From positions 1 to 64,000 of the forward strand of contig JAKPDL010000014.1 in assembly GCA_029552825.1 (NCBI GenBank): a stretch of DNA of 64,000 nucleotides, given 5' to 3'. This document shows positions 9,765 to 18,362 of this stretch, in pieces. Under the pieces are notes generated by a model. It saw only the letters and a list, made by a program, of their open reading frames with translations, had not been told where the DNA came from and did not search any database. This stretch comes from Bacteroidota bacterium. GTDB lineage: Bacteria; Bacteroidota; Bacteroidia; Bacteroidales; VadinHA17. Made by a program: the position numbers and the translations under genes. Each line of letters begins with the position of its first letter. Position 1 is the first letter of the stretch.

Positions 9765-10892
9765 TTAATAAACGATTTTATAAATATTTCCGGGGTAGCT
9801 TTTAATAAGTCCGTTAAATTCCATTTGTAACAGGATATTTGAAAGTTTATGTATTGGCATGCCTGTTTCTCTGCAAATCTGGTCGATATTTATTTCCTCT
9901 TCTTTATTGATCAATTCAAAGATTCTTTTTTCATCTTCGGTAAGTTCTGTAAAAAGAATGCGCTGGACTGGTTGTTTTGCTTTTGCCGGAAGCCAGTTGA
10001 GAAAGTATTCGATATCTTCATGGCTTTCTACCAGTGCAGCTTTATTTCTCTTTATCAGATTATTGCATCCTGCTGACCATATGTCATCAATACGTCCGGG
10101 AATGGCAAAAACATCACGGTTATATGAATTTGCAATATCGGCTGTTATAAGTGCTCCTCCAGTAATTGCCGATTCTACAATAAGTGTGGCATCGGATATA
10201 CCTGCAATAATCCGGTTTCTTTTTATGAAGTTGTTTCTTTCAGGAAGTTCATCAGAACGGAAATCTGTCAGCAATCCGCCATTCTTTAGCATAGCATTTG
10301 CCACAGGCTTATGAACTGAGGGGTATGTAGTTTTAAATCCGTGACCCAATACACCAATAGTGGGGAGGTTATTTGCCATAGCACTTTTATGCGCGGTAAT
10401 GTCAATACCGTAGGCAAGTCCACTTACTATTACTAATTCCGGGTTATCAAAAGCGAGGCCCGTAATGATTTTTTCGCATATTTCCTTACCCCTTGAAGTT
10501 GCATTGCGCGTACCAACCACACTGAGTATTCTTTGTGCGTTGAGATCGCAGTTACCTTTAAAATAAAAAAGAACCGGAGAGTCTTCACATTGCCTGAGCC
10601 GGTAAGGATAGTCATTGTCGAGGTAGAAAAATGTCTTTATACCATTTTTTTCTACATATTCTGCTTCTTTCTCCGCAATGCTGAGATAAGAACGTTCACT
10701 AATATATCTTGCAAGATTGGCTCCTATACCAGGTATTTTTATCAGTGAACGGTATGGTTCTGTGAAAACACCTTCTACACTGCCGATGTATGAAACCAGT
10801 TTACGGGCATTGATATCTCCGATGCGCGGAATAAGACTCAATGCAATTTTATACTTGAGAGGCACTTCTGACATAGCACAAGGAAATGACAT
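9765..10892 (-). CDS. dprA: DNA-processing protein DprA
   Basis: DprA binds incoming single-stranded DNA and loads RecA during natural transformation. The N-terminal part has a helix-hairpin-helix-like region (about residues 20-70). The central Rossmann-like DprA domain carries VGTRNATSRG, VSGLAYGID, YPSVHKP, the RNRIIAG segment and the GGALITA loop ending FAIPG. The C-terminal 65 residues look like the DprA winged-helix domain. Length (375 aa) is normal. A second in-frame ATG at 10874 (MSEVPLKYK) is an equally good start. No other competence gene is in the window. Confidence 0.94.
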   Translation of the reverse strand: MSFPCAMSEVPLKYKIALSLIPRIGDINARKLVSYIGSVEGVFTEPYRSLIKIPGIGANLARYISERSYLSIAEKEAEYVEKNGIKTFFYLDNDYPYRLRQCEDSPVLFYFKGNCDLNAQRILSVVGTRNATSRGKEICEKIITGLAFDNPELVIVSGLAYGIDITAHKSAMANNLPTIGVLGHGFKTTYPSVHKPVANAMLKNGGLLTDFRSDELPERNNFIKRNRIIAGISDATLIVESAITGGALITADIANSYNRDVFAIPGRIDDIWSAGCNNLIKRNKAALVESHEDIEYFLNWLPAKAKQPVQRILFTELTEDEKRIFELINKEEEINIDQICRETGMPIHKLSNILLQMEFNGLIKSYPGNIYKIVY

Positions 10893-10913
10893 GCAAGAAC
10901 AAATATATTAAAA

Positions 10914-10948
10914 ATAAACAGACTCACAAAACTTGTGAGTCTGTTTAT
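10914..10948 (-). terminator. Strong hairpin terminator after gdhA
   Basis: A perfect 16-base-pair inverted repeat (10914-10929 with 10933-10948) with a three-base loop lies between the intact glutamate dehydrogenase stop and dprA. On the minus strand the 3' arm runs into TTTAT and then an A/T-rich stretch. It should stop transcription of gdhA before dprA. Confidence 0.75.
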
Positions 10949-10984
10949 ATAAGACATTTAATTACAGATATTTATATGTTGTTT

Positions 10985-12322
10985 TTAAACAACACCCATA
11001 TCGAGCATTGCATGTGCGACTTTAAGGAAACCTGCCACATTTGCTCCCTTCACGTAATCGATATAACCGTCGGGTTTTTTCCCGTACTTAACACACTGTT
11101 CATGAATATTATGCATTATTTCACGCAGTCTACTGTCAACTTCTTCTCTTCCCCAGCTGAGTTTCATAGAGTTTTGTGACATTTCGAGTCCAGATGTTGC
11201 CACCCCGCCTGCATTTGCTGCTTTACCGGGAGCGAACAGAAGACCGTTTTTCTGGAATATCTCAACTGCTTCGGGGGTGCAGGGCATATTTGCTCCTTCA
11301 CAAACGCAGATGCATCCGTTTTTTACAAGGCTTTCTGCATCTCTGGCATCCAGTTCATTCTGTGTTGCACAGGGCAGGGCTATATCAACCTTTACTTCCC
11401 ATGGACGTTTCCCCTCATGAAATTCAACACCTTCAAATTCACTGGCATAAGGTTTAACTATATCCTGGTTCGAAGCCCTCAGTTCGAGCATATAGTCAAT
11501 TTTTTTGCCCGAAACTCCCTCCGGGTCGTAAATATAACCATCTGGCCCCGATAGAGTGACTACTTTTCCTCCCAGTTCGTTCACCTTTGTAACAGCACCC
11601 CATGCAACATTTCCAAAACCGGAAACAGCTACTGTTTTGCCTTTTAGTGACTCACCCCTTGTCGCAAGCATTTCGCTTGCAAAATATACCACACCGAATC
11701 CGGTTGCCTCAGGTCGTATTAAAGAACCACCCCAGTTGATCCCTTTGCCTGTCAGCACGCCAGTGTGTTCGGTGGTAAGCTTTTTATACATTCCATAAAG
11801 GTATCCGATTTCGCGTCCACCCACACCAATATCGCCAGCAGGGACATCAATTTCCGGCCCGATGTGTCTCCACAGTTCGAGCATAAACGACTGGCAGAAA
11901 CGCATAATTTCAGCATTTGACCTTCCCTTGGGGTTGAAGTCAGACCCACCCTTGGCACCTCCCATAGGAAGCGTGGTGAGTGAGTTTTTGAATATCTGCT
12001 CAAACCCAAGAAATTTAAGAATTGAAAGATTGACACTCGGGTGAAATCTCAAACCACCCTTGTAGGGTCCTATGGCATTATTAAATTGAACTCTGTAACC
12101 CAGGTTCACATGAACATCTCCTTCATCATCAACCCATGGAACTTTAAAAGCAATAATACGGTCGGGTTCCACAAGCCGCTCGATAATCCTTGCCGATTCA
12201 AACTGGGGGTTCTCATTGTACACATCCTCAATTGATTCGAGAACTTCCCTTACAGCCTGAAGGTATTCAACCTCGCCGGGATGCTTTTTTGTGAGCTCAC
12301 TCATTATTTTTTCGACATTCAT
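10985..12322 (-). CDS. gdhA: NADP-type glutamate dehydrogenase, hexameric GdhA family
   Basis: Glutamate dehydrogenase interconverts 2-oxoglutarate plus ammonia and glutamate in the cytoplasm. At 445 aa it is the standard small hexameric form. The substrate-binding and catalytic-lysine segment reads [16 protein letters not shown] (about residues 118-133), preceded by the conserved GPYKGGLRFHP. The Rossmann domain shows SGFGNVAWG. The C-terminus ends with the conserved ANVAGFLKVA segment. The ATG at 12322 is used; a second Met at residue 7 is possible. A -7 element is 22 bases upstream and a strong hairpin follows the stop. A broken paralogue lies just beyond dprA, so this copy is the only functional one here. 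Confidence 0.96.
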   Translation of the reverse strand: MNVEKIMSELTKKHPGEVEYLQAVREVLESIEDVYNENPQFESARIIERLVEPDRIIAFKVPWVDDEGDVHVNLGYRVQFNNAIGPYKGGLRFHPSVNLSILKFLGFEQIFKNSLTTLPMGGAKGGSDFNPKGRSNAEIMRFCQSFMLELWRHIGPEIDVPAGDIGVGGREIGYLYGMYKKLTTEHTGVLTGKGINWGGSLIRPEATGFGVVYFASEMLATRGESLKGKTVAVSGFGNVAWGAVTKVNELGGKVVTLSGPDGYIYDPEGVSGKKIDYMLELRASNQDIVKPYASEFEGVEFHEGKRPWEVKVDIALPCATQNELDARDAESLVKNGCICVCEGANMPCTPEAVEIFQKNGLLFAPGKAANAGGVATSGLEMSQNSMKLSWGREEVDSRLREIMHNIHEQCVKYGKKPDGYIDYVKGANVAGFLKVAHAMLDMGVV

Positions 12323-12344
12323 AATATAGGGTATTAAGTTATTT

Positions 12345-12352
12345 CAAAAATA
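12345..12352 (-). promoter_or_regulatory. -7 element for gdhA
   Basis: The minus strand reads TATTTTTG, an exact TAnnTTTG match 22 bases before the gdhA ATG. A TTTG lies a little further upstream but at too short a spacing to be a convincing -33 box. Confidence 0.5.
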
Positions 12353-12408
12353 ATTGCCTGTGTCAAAGGTTGATAAGGTTTTGAAAATTAAAAATGATTT
12401 TGCTCATA

Positions 12409-12909
12409 TTATTCCTTTATTTCGGTTGCACTCGCAGGAGCATTTTTATAAAGTGAGTAAAGAACTTTTGCTCTTTCTTCGGAATTAAGAAGGCTGATGT
12501 AAACAGGAGGGTACTTTGCAATGCCCCCTTTGACATATTGAAAAAGTATTACACTCTGAATCAGACCAAAAAGCTTTTTTTCACGCCTGTAACCTGCATA
12601 TTGTGATTTGTGAATTTCAATTGAATTTCTTCTTCCACCAATAATTCCTGCAAAGAAATACCTGAAAACAATTTTGTCATCTTCATCTGAATAATAAATA
12701 TACTGATAATTGAGAACCATCGGATAGATCAAATAACAGAAGTACAGAAAGGTAAGGATTATAGTCCACCATGTATCGCTGAGACCCAGAAGGGGAAATT
12801 TAATTATCCTGGCAAAATATGAGAGGATAATATATACAACAAACAGGACTGTAACGGCAAATAATTTTATTCTAAGACTGATTATCGATTTGCTGTTTTC
12901 AACTGTCAT
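12409..12909 (-). CDS. Small two-helix membrane protein of unknown function
   Basis: This 166-aa protein has two hydrophobic segments (about residues 14-36 and 46-66), then a soluble C-terminal half of about 95 residues rich in aromatic and basic residues. The shape (two membrane helices followed by a beta-rich domain) resembles bacterial PH-like (YdbS/bPH) proteins, but I see no diagnostic motif. It lies 48 bases after tadA on the same strand, without an obvious promoter, so it may be co-transcribed with tadA. No function is assigned. Confidence 0.7.
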   Translation of the reverse strand: MTVENSKSIISLRIKLFAVTVLFVVYIILSYFARIIKFPLLGLSDTWWTIILTFLYFCYLIYPMVLNYQYIYYSDEDDKIVFRYFFAGIIGGRRNSIEIHKSQYAGYRREKKLFGLIQSVILFQYVKGGIAKYPPVYISLLNSEERAKVLYSLYKNAPASATEIKE

Positions 12910-12957
12910 CTTATTCCGTGTTATTTTTGGAAATATACAATTTACTTGTGAATTCAG

Positions 12958-13413
12958 CTAAAGGCTTTTGGCTCTTTTTTTTCTGAAAAAGCTTTTTATG
13001 ATTTCGCTACATTCATTTTCCAGAACTCCCTTTTTGACTTTTGTACCTGGATGAAGCAATTTTTCAGATATTGTTGTATAACCTTTTTTTTCATCCCCTG
13101 TTCCGTAAACAAGTTTGGAGATCTGGCTCCATGCCAGTGCACCGGCGCACATTGGGCATGGTTCCACCGTCACATATATTGTGCAGCCGGTCAGATATTT
13201 ACCTCCCAGGAAATTCGTTGCCGAAGTTATTGCCTGCATTTCGGCATGGGCAGTCGGGTCATTCAGGGTTTCAGTCAGATTATGAGCACGGGCAACTATC
13301 CTGTCACCGGCAACAATTACAGCTCCAATGGGTACCTCATCTTTTTCAAGGGCTTTATGAGCTTCCTCCAGGGCAGCCCTCATGTATTTTTCATCTGAGT
13401 TTTCCTTCTGCAT
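12958..13413 (-). CDS. tadA: tRNA-specific adenosine deaminase TadA
   Basis: TadA deaminates adenosine 34 to inosine in tRNA-Arg(ACG). The zinc cytidine-deaminase fold is shown by HAEMQAI (about residue 56) and PCPMCAGAL (about residues 86-94), and the catalytic Glu is in HAE. The substrate-pocket LTETLNDPTAHAE segment is typical. Length (151 aa) is normal. The start at 13413 is an ATG, 20 bases after a -7 element. It heads a short minus-strand unit with the membrane protein downstream and is divergent from aspS. Confidence 0.93.
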   Translation of the reverse strand: MQKENSDEKYMRAALEEAHKALEKDEVPIGAVIVAGDRIVARAHNLTETLNDPTAHAEMQAITSATNFLGGKYLTGCTIYVTVEPCPMCAGALAWSQISKLVYGTGDEKKGYTTISEKLLHPGTKVKKGVLENECSEIIKSFFRKKRAKSL

Positions 13414-13433
13414 TATAACACTATCTCATAAGG

Positions 13434-13441
13434 CAAAAGTA
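13434..13441 (-). promoter_or_regulatory. -7 element for tadA
   Basis: The minus strand reads TACTTTTG followed by C, an exact TAnnTTTG match, in the 129-base divergent gap with aspS. Confidence 0.5.
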
Positions 13442-13518
13442 ATAAGAAAGCAGCTAAATTTTCAGGAATCTGGTAATGATTGTCATTAAGTACTAAAATG
13501 CAGGAAAGATTATTTTCG

Positions 13519-13526
13519 TATTTTTG
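13519..13526 (+). promoter_or_regulatory. -7 element for aspS
   Basis: TATTTTTG followed by C lies 16 bases before the aspS ATG and matches TAnnTTTG. The implied leader is very short, which is common for such promoters. Confidence 0.5.
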
Positions 13527-13542
13527 CTGAAATTTTGAAAAG

Positions 13543-15306
13543 ATGTATAGAACACATACTTGCGGAGAACTGAGACTTTCAGATACAGGTAAAAGGGTAA
13601 CACTTTGCGGATGGGTACAGAGAACAAGGGATTTAGGAGGGATGACTTTTATAGACCTTCGCGACCGTTACGGTATTACCCAGCTGGTTTTCAGCATGGA
13701 GACAAATCCCGAACTATGTGAAAAAGCCAGGGAACTTGGAAGGGAATATGTTGTACAGGTTACCGGCATGGTGAGGGAGAGGAGCAATAAAAATTTCAGG
13801 ATTCCGACAGGAGAAATAGAAATAGAGGCTGAAGGGATAAAAGTGCTCAATTCCAGTGAATTGCCACCTTTTACTATTGAAGATGATACTGATGGAGGAG
13901 AAGAGCTAAGGATGAAATTCAGATACCTTGATCTGCGTCGGCCATGCCTGAGGGATAATATACTTTTACGTCACAGGGCAGCCAGGGAAGTACGAAAATA
14001 CCTTGATTCACAAGGATTTATAGAGATTGAAACGCCGATGCTTATAAAATCGACTCCCGAGGGAGCGCGCGATTTTGTTGTTCCTTCACGCCTTCAGCCA
14101 GGTATGTTCTATGCATTGCCACAATCGCCACAGACATTCAAGCAGCTGCTGATGGTTGCAGGTTTTGACAAATATTTTCAGATTGTCAGGTGCTTCAGGG
14201 ATGAAGACCTGAGAGCTGACAGGCAGCCGGAATTTACCCAGATCGATTGTGAAATGTCGTTTGTTGAACAGAATGATGTGCTGGAAACCTTCGAAGGTCT
14301 GGCAAAACATCTCTTCCGGGAGATAAAAGGAGTGGAATTTACAGAACCCTTTCCACGTCTTTCATGGAAAGAAGCAATGGAGCGTTTTGGCACCGATAAA
14401 CCCGATATGAGGTTCGGAATGGAAATTAAGGATATTACATGTATTGTAAAAGGTAAAGGTTTCGGAATGTTTGACAATGCCGAATATGTGGGAGGAATTT
14501 GTGCCGAGGGGTGTTCAGAATATTCGCGGAGGCAGACCGATGAACTGACAGAATTTGTTAAACGTCCGCAGATTGGAGCACAGGGGCTGGTTGTTATAAA
14601 ATATAACAGTGATGGAACAGTAAAATCGTCGCTTGAAAAATTCTATTCTAATGAGGAATTACAGGGATTGATGAGGCATATTAATGCAACACCGGGAAGC
14701 CTTGTCCTTATAATTGCAGGTAACAGGGAAAAGACACTTGCAGCGCTCTCGGAGCTTAGACTGGAGATGGGTAACAGGCTGGGTTTGAGAAAATCAGATA
14801 CATTCTGCCCTCTTTGGGTAGTCGATTTTCCCCTGCTTGAATGGGATGAAGAAACAAAAAGGTTCTATGCAAGGCATCACCCATTTACCTCACCAAAGCC
14901 GGAAGATATTGATCTGTTAGAAAGTGCTCCGGCTGAGGTAAGGGCGAATGCTTATGACCTTGTAATAAACGGTATAGAAATAGGAGGGGGCTCCATTAGA
15001 ATACACGATTCTGCAACCCAGAAGCTTTTGTTTAAGGTGCTTGGTTTTACCGAAGAGGAAGCTGTGTCTCAGTTCGGGTTTCTGATTAATGCATTTCGTT
15101 ACGGAGCTCCCCCGCACGGAGGGATAGCATTCGGATTCGACCGCTGGGTGGCTCTGCTGGCAGGAGAAGAATCAATAAGGGATGTAATTGCTTTTCCAAA
15201 AAACAATTCAGGACGTGATATTATGATTGATACACCTTCCCCAATATCCCAGCAACAGCTCGATGAGCTGTTGATAGAAATAAAAAGACGCAATAGCCAG
15301 TATTAA
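13543..15306 (+). CDS. aspS: Aspartyl-tRNA synthetase
   Basis: This class II aminoacyl-tRNA synthetase charges tRNA-Asp. The order is an N-terminal OB-fold anticodon-binding domain (about residues 1-105), a class II core with motif 2 [16 protein letters not shown] (from about residue 218), a GAD insertion domain typical of bacterial AspRS (about 290-420), and motif 3 [10 protein letters not shown] near the C-terminus. Length (587 aa) is the bacterial norm. It ends three bases from the convergent plug-domain gene. No leader structure such as a T box is seen upstream. Confidence 0.97.
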   Translation: MYRTHTCGELRLSDTGKRVTLCGWVQRTRDLGGMTFIDLRDRYGITQLVFSMETNPELCEKARELGREYVVQVTGMVRERSNKNFRIPTGEIEIEAEGIKVLNSSELPPFTIEDDTDGGEELRMKFRYLDLRRPCLRDNILLRHRAAREVRKYLDSQGFIEIETPMLIKSTPEGARDFVVPSRLQPGMFYALPQSPQTFKQLLMVAGFDKYFQIVRCFRDEDLRADRQPEFTQIDCEMSFVEQNDVLETFEGLAKHLFREIKGVEFTEPFPRLSWKEAMERFGTDKPDMRFGMEIKDITCIVKGKGFGMFDNAEYVGGICAEGCSEYSRRQTDELTEFVKRPQIGAQGLVVIKYNSDGTVKSSLEKFYSNEELQGLMRHINATPGSLVLIIAGNREKTLAALSELRLEMGNRLGLRKSDTFCPLWVVDFPLLEWDEETKRFYARHHPFTSPKPEDIDLLESAPAEVRANAYDLVINGIEIGGGSIRIHDSATQKLLFKVLGFTEEEAVSQFGFLINAFRYGAPPHGGIAFGFDRWVALLAGEESIRDVIAFPKNNSGRDIMIDTPSPISQQQLDELLIEIKRRNSQY

Positions 15307-15309
15307 ATG

Positions 15310-16023
15310 TTATTTTCCGTCGGAGCCAACAAGAGTGATTAAAATAACACCGTTTGCTCCTCTTGATCCGTATATAGAAGCAGCTGCACCTTTAAGTACT
15401 TCAATGGATTTTACCTGCAGAGGACTGATATCATCGAGGTTTGATGTTTCAATACCGTTAACGAGAATTAAAGGTTCTGTGCTAAGATTCAGTGAGGAAG
15501 GACCCTGTATGGTAATTCTCTTACCTGCAACATGCACACCCGGAACCTCTCCCTTTATCATATCGTAGATGTTTGTGTATGAGGCATATTTTTTGTTTGT
15601 TCCATCAATTTTCCCGACTGTTGTAGTCATTTCTCTTTTCTTAAGTGTACCATAGCCAATGTTGTATTCCTGCTCATCCTCTTTGTTAACGGCTGGTTTT
15701 GGTGTAGCTTGTGAGACTACACCACTGAGCTTGAAATCAATTGTAGTTCTTCCATTTATCCGTTCCTCCTTAAGTCCACCATTCATAATAAAGGCAGTTA
15801 TTAATGTATCAGATGGCTTAACCTTGATTTTGTAAAAACCTTTACTGTCAGTAGTTACATCGGTATTTTTATTGTTCAGAAGTATATATGCGCCGCTGAC
15901 AGGGTTATTATTAGCATCGGTAACAGTACCCGAAACAGTAAATTTCTTACCCGGTTTCTGTGCATGAAGATCCAAAGCACCGGCAATCAAAACTGATATT
16001 ACAACAAAAACCAGTATTCTCAT
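15310..16023 (-). CDS. Stand-alone TonB plug-domain protein with carboxypeptidase-like N-terminal domain
   Basis: This 237-aa exported protein has a signal peptide (about residues 1-21, ending LHAQ). A CarboxypepD_reg-like beta domain follows (about 28-100: VSGTVTDANNNPVSGAYI, then a TDSKGFYKI stretch). A TonB-receptor plug domain comes last (about 130-235: IYDMIKGEVPGV, IQGPSSLN, LILVNGIE, IEVLKGAAASIYGSRGANGVILI). These are the N-terminal parts of a SusC-like receptor, but the whole beta-barrel is absent. The gene ends with a normal stop right after the plug, and no barrel remnant follows (aspS ends three bases away). It may be a domain-only protein or a settled truncation. It lies 63 bases downstream of miaB and may be co-transcribed. 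Confidence 0.85.
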   Translation of the reverse strand: MRILVFVVISVLIAGALDLHAQKPGKKFTVSGTVTDANNNPVSGAYILLNNKNTDVTTDSKGFYKIKVKPSDTLITAFIMNGGLKEERINGRTTIDFKLSGVVSQATPKPAVNKEDEQEYNIGYGTLKKREMTTTVGKIDGTNKKYASYTNIYDMIKGEVPGVHVAGKRITIQGPSSLNLSTEPLILVNGIETSNLDDISPLQVKSIEVLKGAAASIYGSRGANGVILITLVGSDGK

Positions 16024-16086
16024 AGTTTTAATGATTTAACTGACCGCAATTTACAATTTAATAAGGTGAAATTCAATAAAAAAATG

Positions 16087-17412
16087 TTAAATTAACCTGC
16101 CGGTCAATGTGGCAGATGTGCATTTTTCAACCATTACATTGACGTATTCACCTATCTGGCAGTTTTCTGCTGGAAAGACGACCACCTTGTTCTGGGATGT
16201 TCTTCCATAAAGGAAATTGGTAGACCTTTTAGAGTAACCTTCAACAAGTACGCGGTGTATTTTTCCGACATCGGCTTTTTTGCTTTTTGCTGAGATCTTA
16301 TTCTGAAGATTGATTATTTCGTTAAGCCTCTTTGTTTTGATTTCATCAGGAACATCATCGGGAAGGGACTCTGCAGCTTTTGTTCCGGGGCGTTCATTGT
16401 ACTTGAACATGTAGGCAAAATCAAAACCTGCCCATTCCATAAGCGATAGAGTATCTTTATGGTTTTCTTCGGTTTCGGTGCAGAACCCGGCAATAATATC
16501 TGTTGATACCGAACACTCAAGGATAATTTTTCTTATGGCTTCTATCCTGTTCATGTACCATTCCCTTGTATATTGCCTGTTCATTAGCTTGAGAATGCGG
16601 TTGCTGCCACTCTGAACGGGGAGGTGGATATGTTTGCAGATATTATCGTAAGATGCAATTGTTTCCAGAAGTTTGTCTGACAGGTCTTTCGGGTGCGAAG
16701 TGGCAAATCTCACCCTTAGCAAAGGGTCAATACGCGCTACTTCTGCCAGCAATTCAGGAAAGCCAATAGTTTCTCCTGTATCTTTCCAAAAATATGAATT
16801 TACGTTCTGTCCAATAAGTGTTACTTCCCTGTAACCTTTTCTAAACAGTTCGGTAGCTTCTTTAACTATTGAGCGAGGATCTCTGCTTCGTTCAGAACCT
16901 CTTACAAAAGGTACCACGCAGTAGGTGCACATATTATTGCATCCCCGCATAATTGCAATGAAGGCTGTAACACCATTGCTGTCGAGCCTTAAGGGGGATA
17001 TATCGGCATAGGTTTCAGATTCCGAGAGCATTACATTGATTCTGCTCTGACCGATTTCGGCTTCTATAACAAGGTCGGGGAGCGAACGATAAGAATCGGG
17101 CCCGGCAACAATGTCTACTGGAAGATCGTTTTGTATAAGTTTTTCTTTAAGGCGTTCAGCCATACATCCAATTACGCCAATCATTACAGAAGGGTTTTTC
17201 TTTCTTACCGATTTAAGGGCCTTTAGCCGGTTCCAGATTTTTTGCTCTGCATTTTCACGTATAGAACAAGTATTAAGTAAAATCAGGCTGGCTTCATTGA
17301 TATCCCGGGTAACATCATAACCAGATTCGTTCAATATTGACGCAACAATTTCACTGTCAGCAATATTCATCTGACAGCCGTAAGTTTCAATATATAACTT
17401 TTTTCTTATCAA
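16087..17412 (-). CDS. miaB: tRNA-2-methylthio-N6-dimethylallyladenosine synthase MiaB
   Basis: MiaB is a radical-SAM methylthiotransferase that converts i6A37 to ms2i6A37 in tRNA. The N-terminal cluster cysteines are in YGCQMN, LNTCSIREN and IGCMAER. The radical-SAM motif CxxxCxxC reads CNNMCTYC (about residue 159), followed by RGSERSR. A TRAM domain occupies the last 65 residues. Length (441 aa) is normal. The start appears to be TTG at 17412: no upstream ATG is in frame, and the next Met falls inside the first cysteine motif. A -7 element lies 31 bases upstream. Confidence 0.95.
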   Translation of the reverse strand: MIRKKLYIETYGCQMNIADSEIVASILNESGYDVTRDINEASLILLNTCSIRENAEQKIWNRLKALKSVRKKNPSVMIGVIGCMAERLKEKLIQNDLPVDIVAGPDSYRSLPDLVIEAEIGQSRINVMLSESETYADISPLRLDSNGVTAFIAIMRGCNNMCTYCVVPFVRGSERSRDPRSIVKEATELFRKGYREVTLIGQNVNSYFWKDTGETIGFPELLAEVARIDPLLRVRFATSHPKDLSDKLLETIASYDNICKHIHLPVQSGSNRILKLMNRQYTREWYMNRIEAIRKIILECSVSTDIIAGFCTETEENHKDTLSLMEWAGFDFAYMFKYNERPGTKAAESLPDDVPDEIKTKRLNEIINLQNKISAKSKKADVGKIHRVLVEGYSKRSTNFLYGRTSQNKVVVFPAENCQIGEYVNVMVEKCTSATLTGRLI

Positions 17413-17443
17413 ATCCTTGAATTATAATTAAATTTTTATGTTG

Positions 17444-17451
17444 CAAAAGTA
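17444..17451 (-). promoter_or_regulatory. -7 element for miaB
   Basis: The minus strand reads TACTTTTG followed by C, an exact TAnnTTTG match in the 144-base divergent gap between miaB and yebC. Confidence 0.5.
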
Positions 17452-17522
17452 CCAAAAAAAAGAATCTATGGAATAAGCATAAAGCAGCATACTTATTGTT
17501 AATATGGTTTGAAAGAAATAAT

Positions 17523-17530
17523 TAATTTTG
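17523..17530 (+). promoter_or_regulatory. -7 element for yebC
   Basis: TAATTTTG followed by C matches TAnnTTTG and lies 26 bases before the yebC ATG. Confidence 0.5.
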
Positions 17531-17556
17531 CACATAAATAATTAAAACATATTTGT

Positions 17557-18303
17557 ATGTCAGGTCACAATAAATGGTCAACAATCAAGAGAAAGAAGAG
17601 TGCTCAGGATGCAAAGAGGGGCAAGATATTCACGAAGGTTATAAAGGAGATAACAATTGCAGCGAGGGAAGGAGGAGGTGACCCGGATCTCAATCCCAGG
17701 CTGAGACTGGCAATACAGAATGCCAAGGGTGTAAATATGCCCAAGGAGAATATTGAGAGGGCGATCAAAAAGGCGCTTGGAGCCGAAGGCTCAAATTACA
17801 TCGAAACCACTTTTGAAGGTTACGGGCCATGCGGTGTAGCTGTGTTTGTGGAATGCCTCACCGATAACAACAACCGTACTGTTTCGTCAATCAGGGCAAC
17901 ATTTAACAAATATGGCGGCAGCCTCGGCACAAACGGTTCGCTTTCATATCTGTTTGAAAGAAAAGGAGTTTTTACGATCAAGCCTGAAGGAATCAACCTT
18001 GAAGAACTTCAGTTGCAACTCATTGATGCCGGGGCAGAGGACATAGAAGAGGAAGGTGGCAGAATTATAGTGACTTGTGCAAGGGAGGACTTTGGTGCAA
18101 TAAACAAAAAACTTCAGGAGTTGGGAATTGAAGCCGAGGAGGCTATGCTGAAGCGGATACCGAATGACACTAAAAAACTCGATGTGGAATCAGCAAAAAA
18201 AGTTCTGAAATTCATTGAAGCACTCGAAGATGATGATGATGTCCAGAATGTTTATCACAACCTGGAAATGACCGATGAACTTGCTGCGGTACTTGAACAA
18301 TGA
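17557..18303 (+). CDS. yebC: YebC/PmpR (TACO1) family protein
   Basis: This is a conserved cytoplasmic protein of the YebC/TACO1 family, linked to relief of ribosome stalling at proline stretches and, in some bacteria, to transcriptional regulation. The N-terminus MSGHNKWSTIKRKKSAQDAKR is diagnostic, followed by GKIFTKVIKEI and the DLNPRLRLAI and NMPKENIERAI segments. Length (248 aa) is normal. It is divergent from miaB, and a lipoprotein gene follows after 59 bases. Whether it works in translation or transcription here cannot be told. Confidence 0.95.
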   Translation: MSGHNKWSTIKRKKSAQDAKRGKIFTKVIKEITIAAREGGGDPDLNPRLRLAIQNAKGVNMPKENIERAIKKALGAEGSNYIETTFEGYGPCGVAVFVECLTDNNNRTVSSIRATFNKYGGSLGTNGSLSYLFERKGVFTIKPEGINLEELQLQLIDAGAEDIEEEGGRIIVTCAREDFGAINKKLQELGIEAEEAMLKRIPNDTKKLDVESAKKVLKFIEALEDDDDVQNVYHNLEMTDELAAVLEQ

Positions 18304-18362
18304 TTTAATACGGTAATGTAATATTGTAAAAATTGCGGGAATCATAAAAACCCCGATATATA

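Noticed and set aside
9859-10314. 151-codon plus-strand frame
   Set aside because: It lies wholly inside dprA on the opposite strand; its translation shows no domain.
13442-13542. T-box or other leader in front of aspS (and likewise before valS, 46636-46806)
   Set aside because: No conserved T-box sequence or antiterminator fold is visible, and -7 boxes lie 16 and 35 bases before the starts, leaving no room for a leader.
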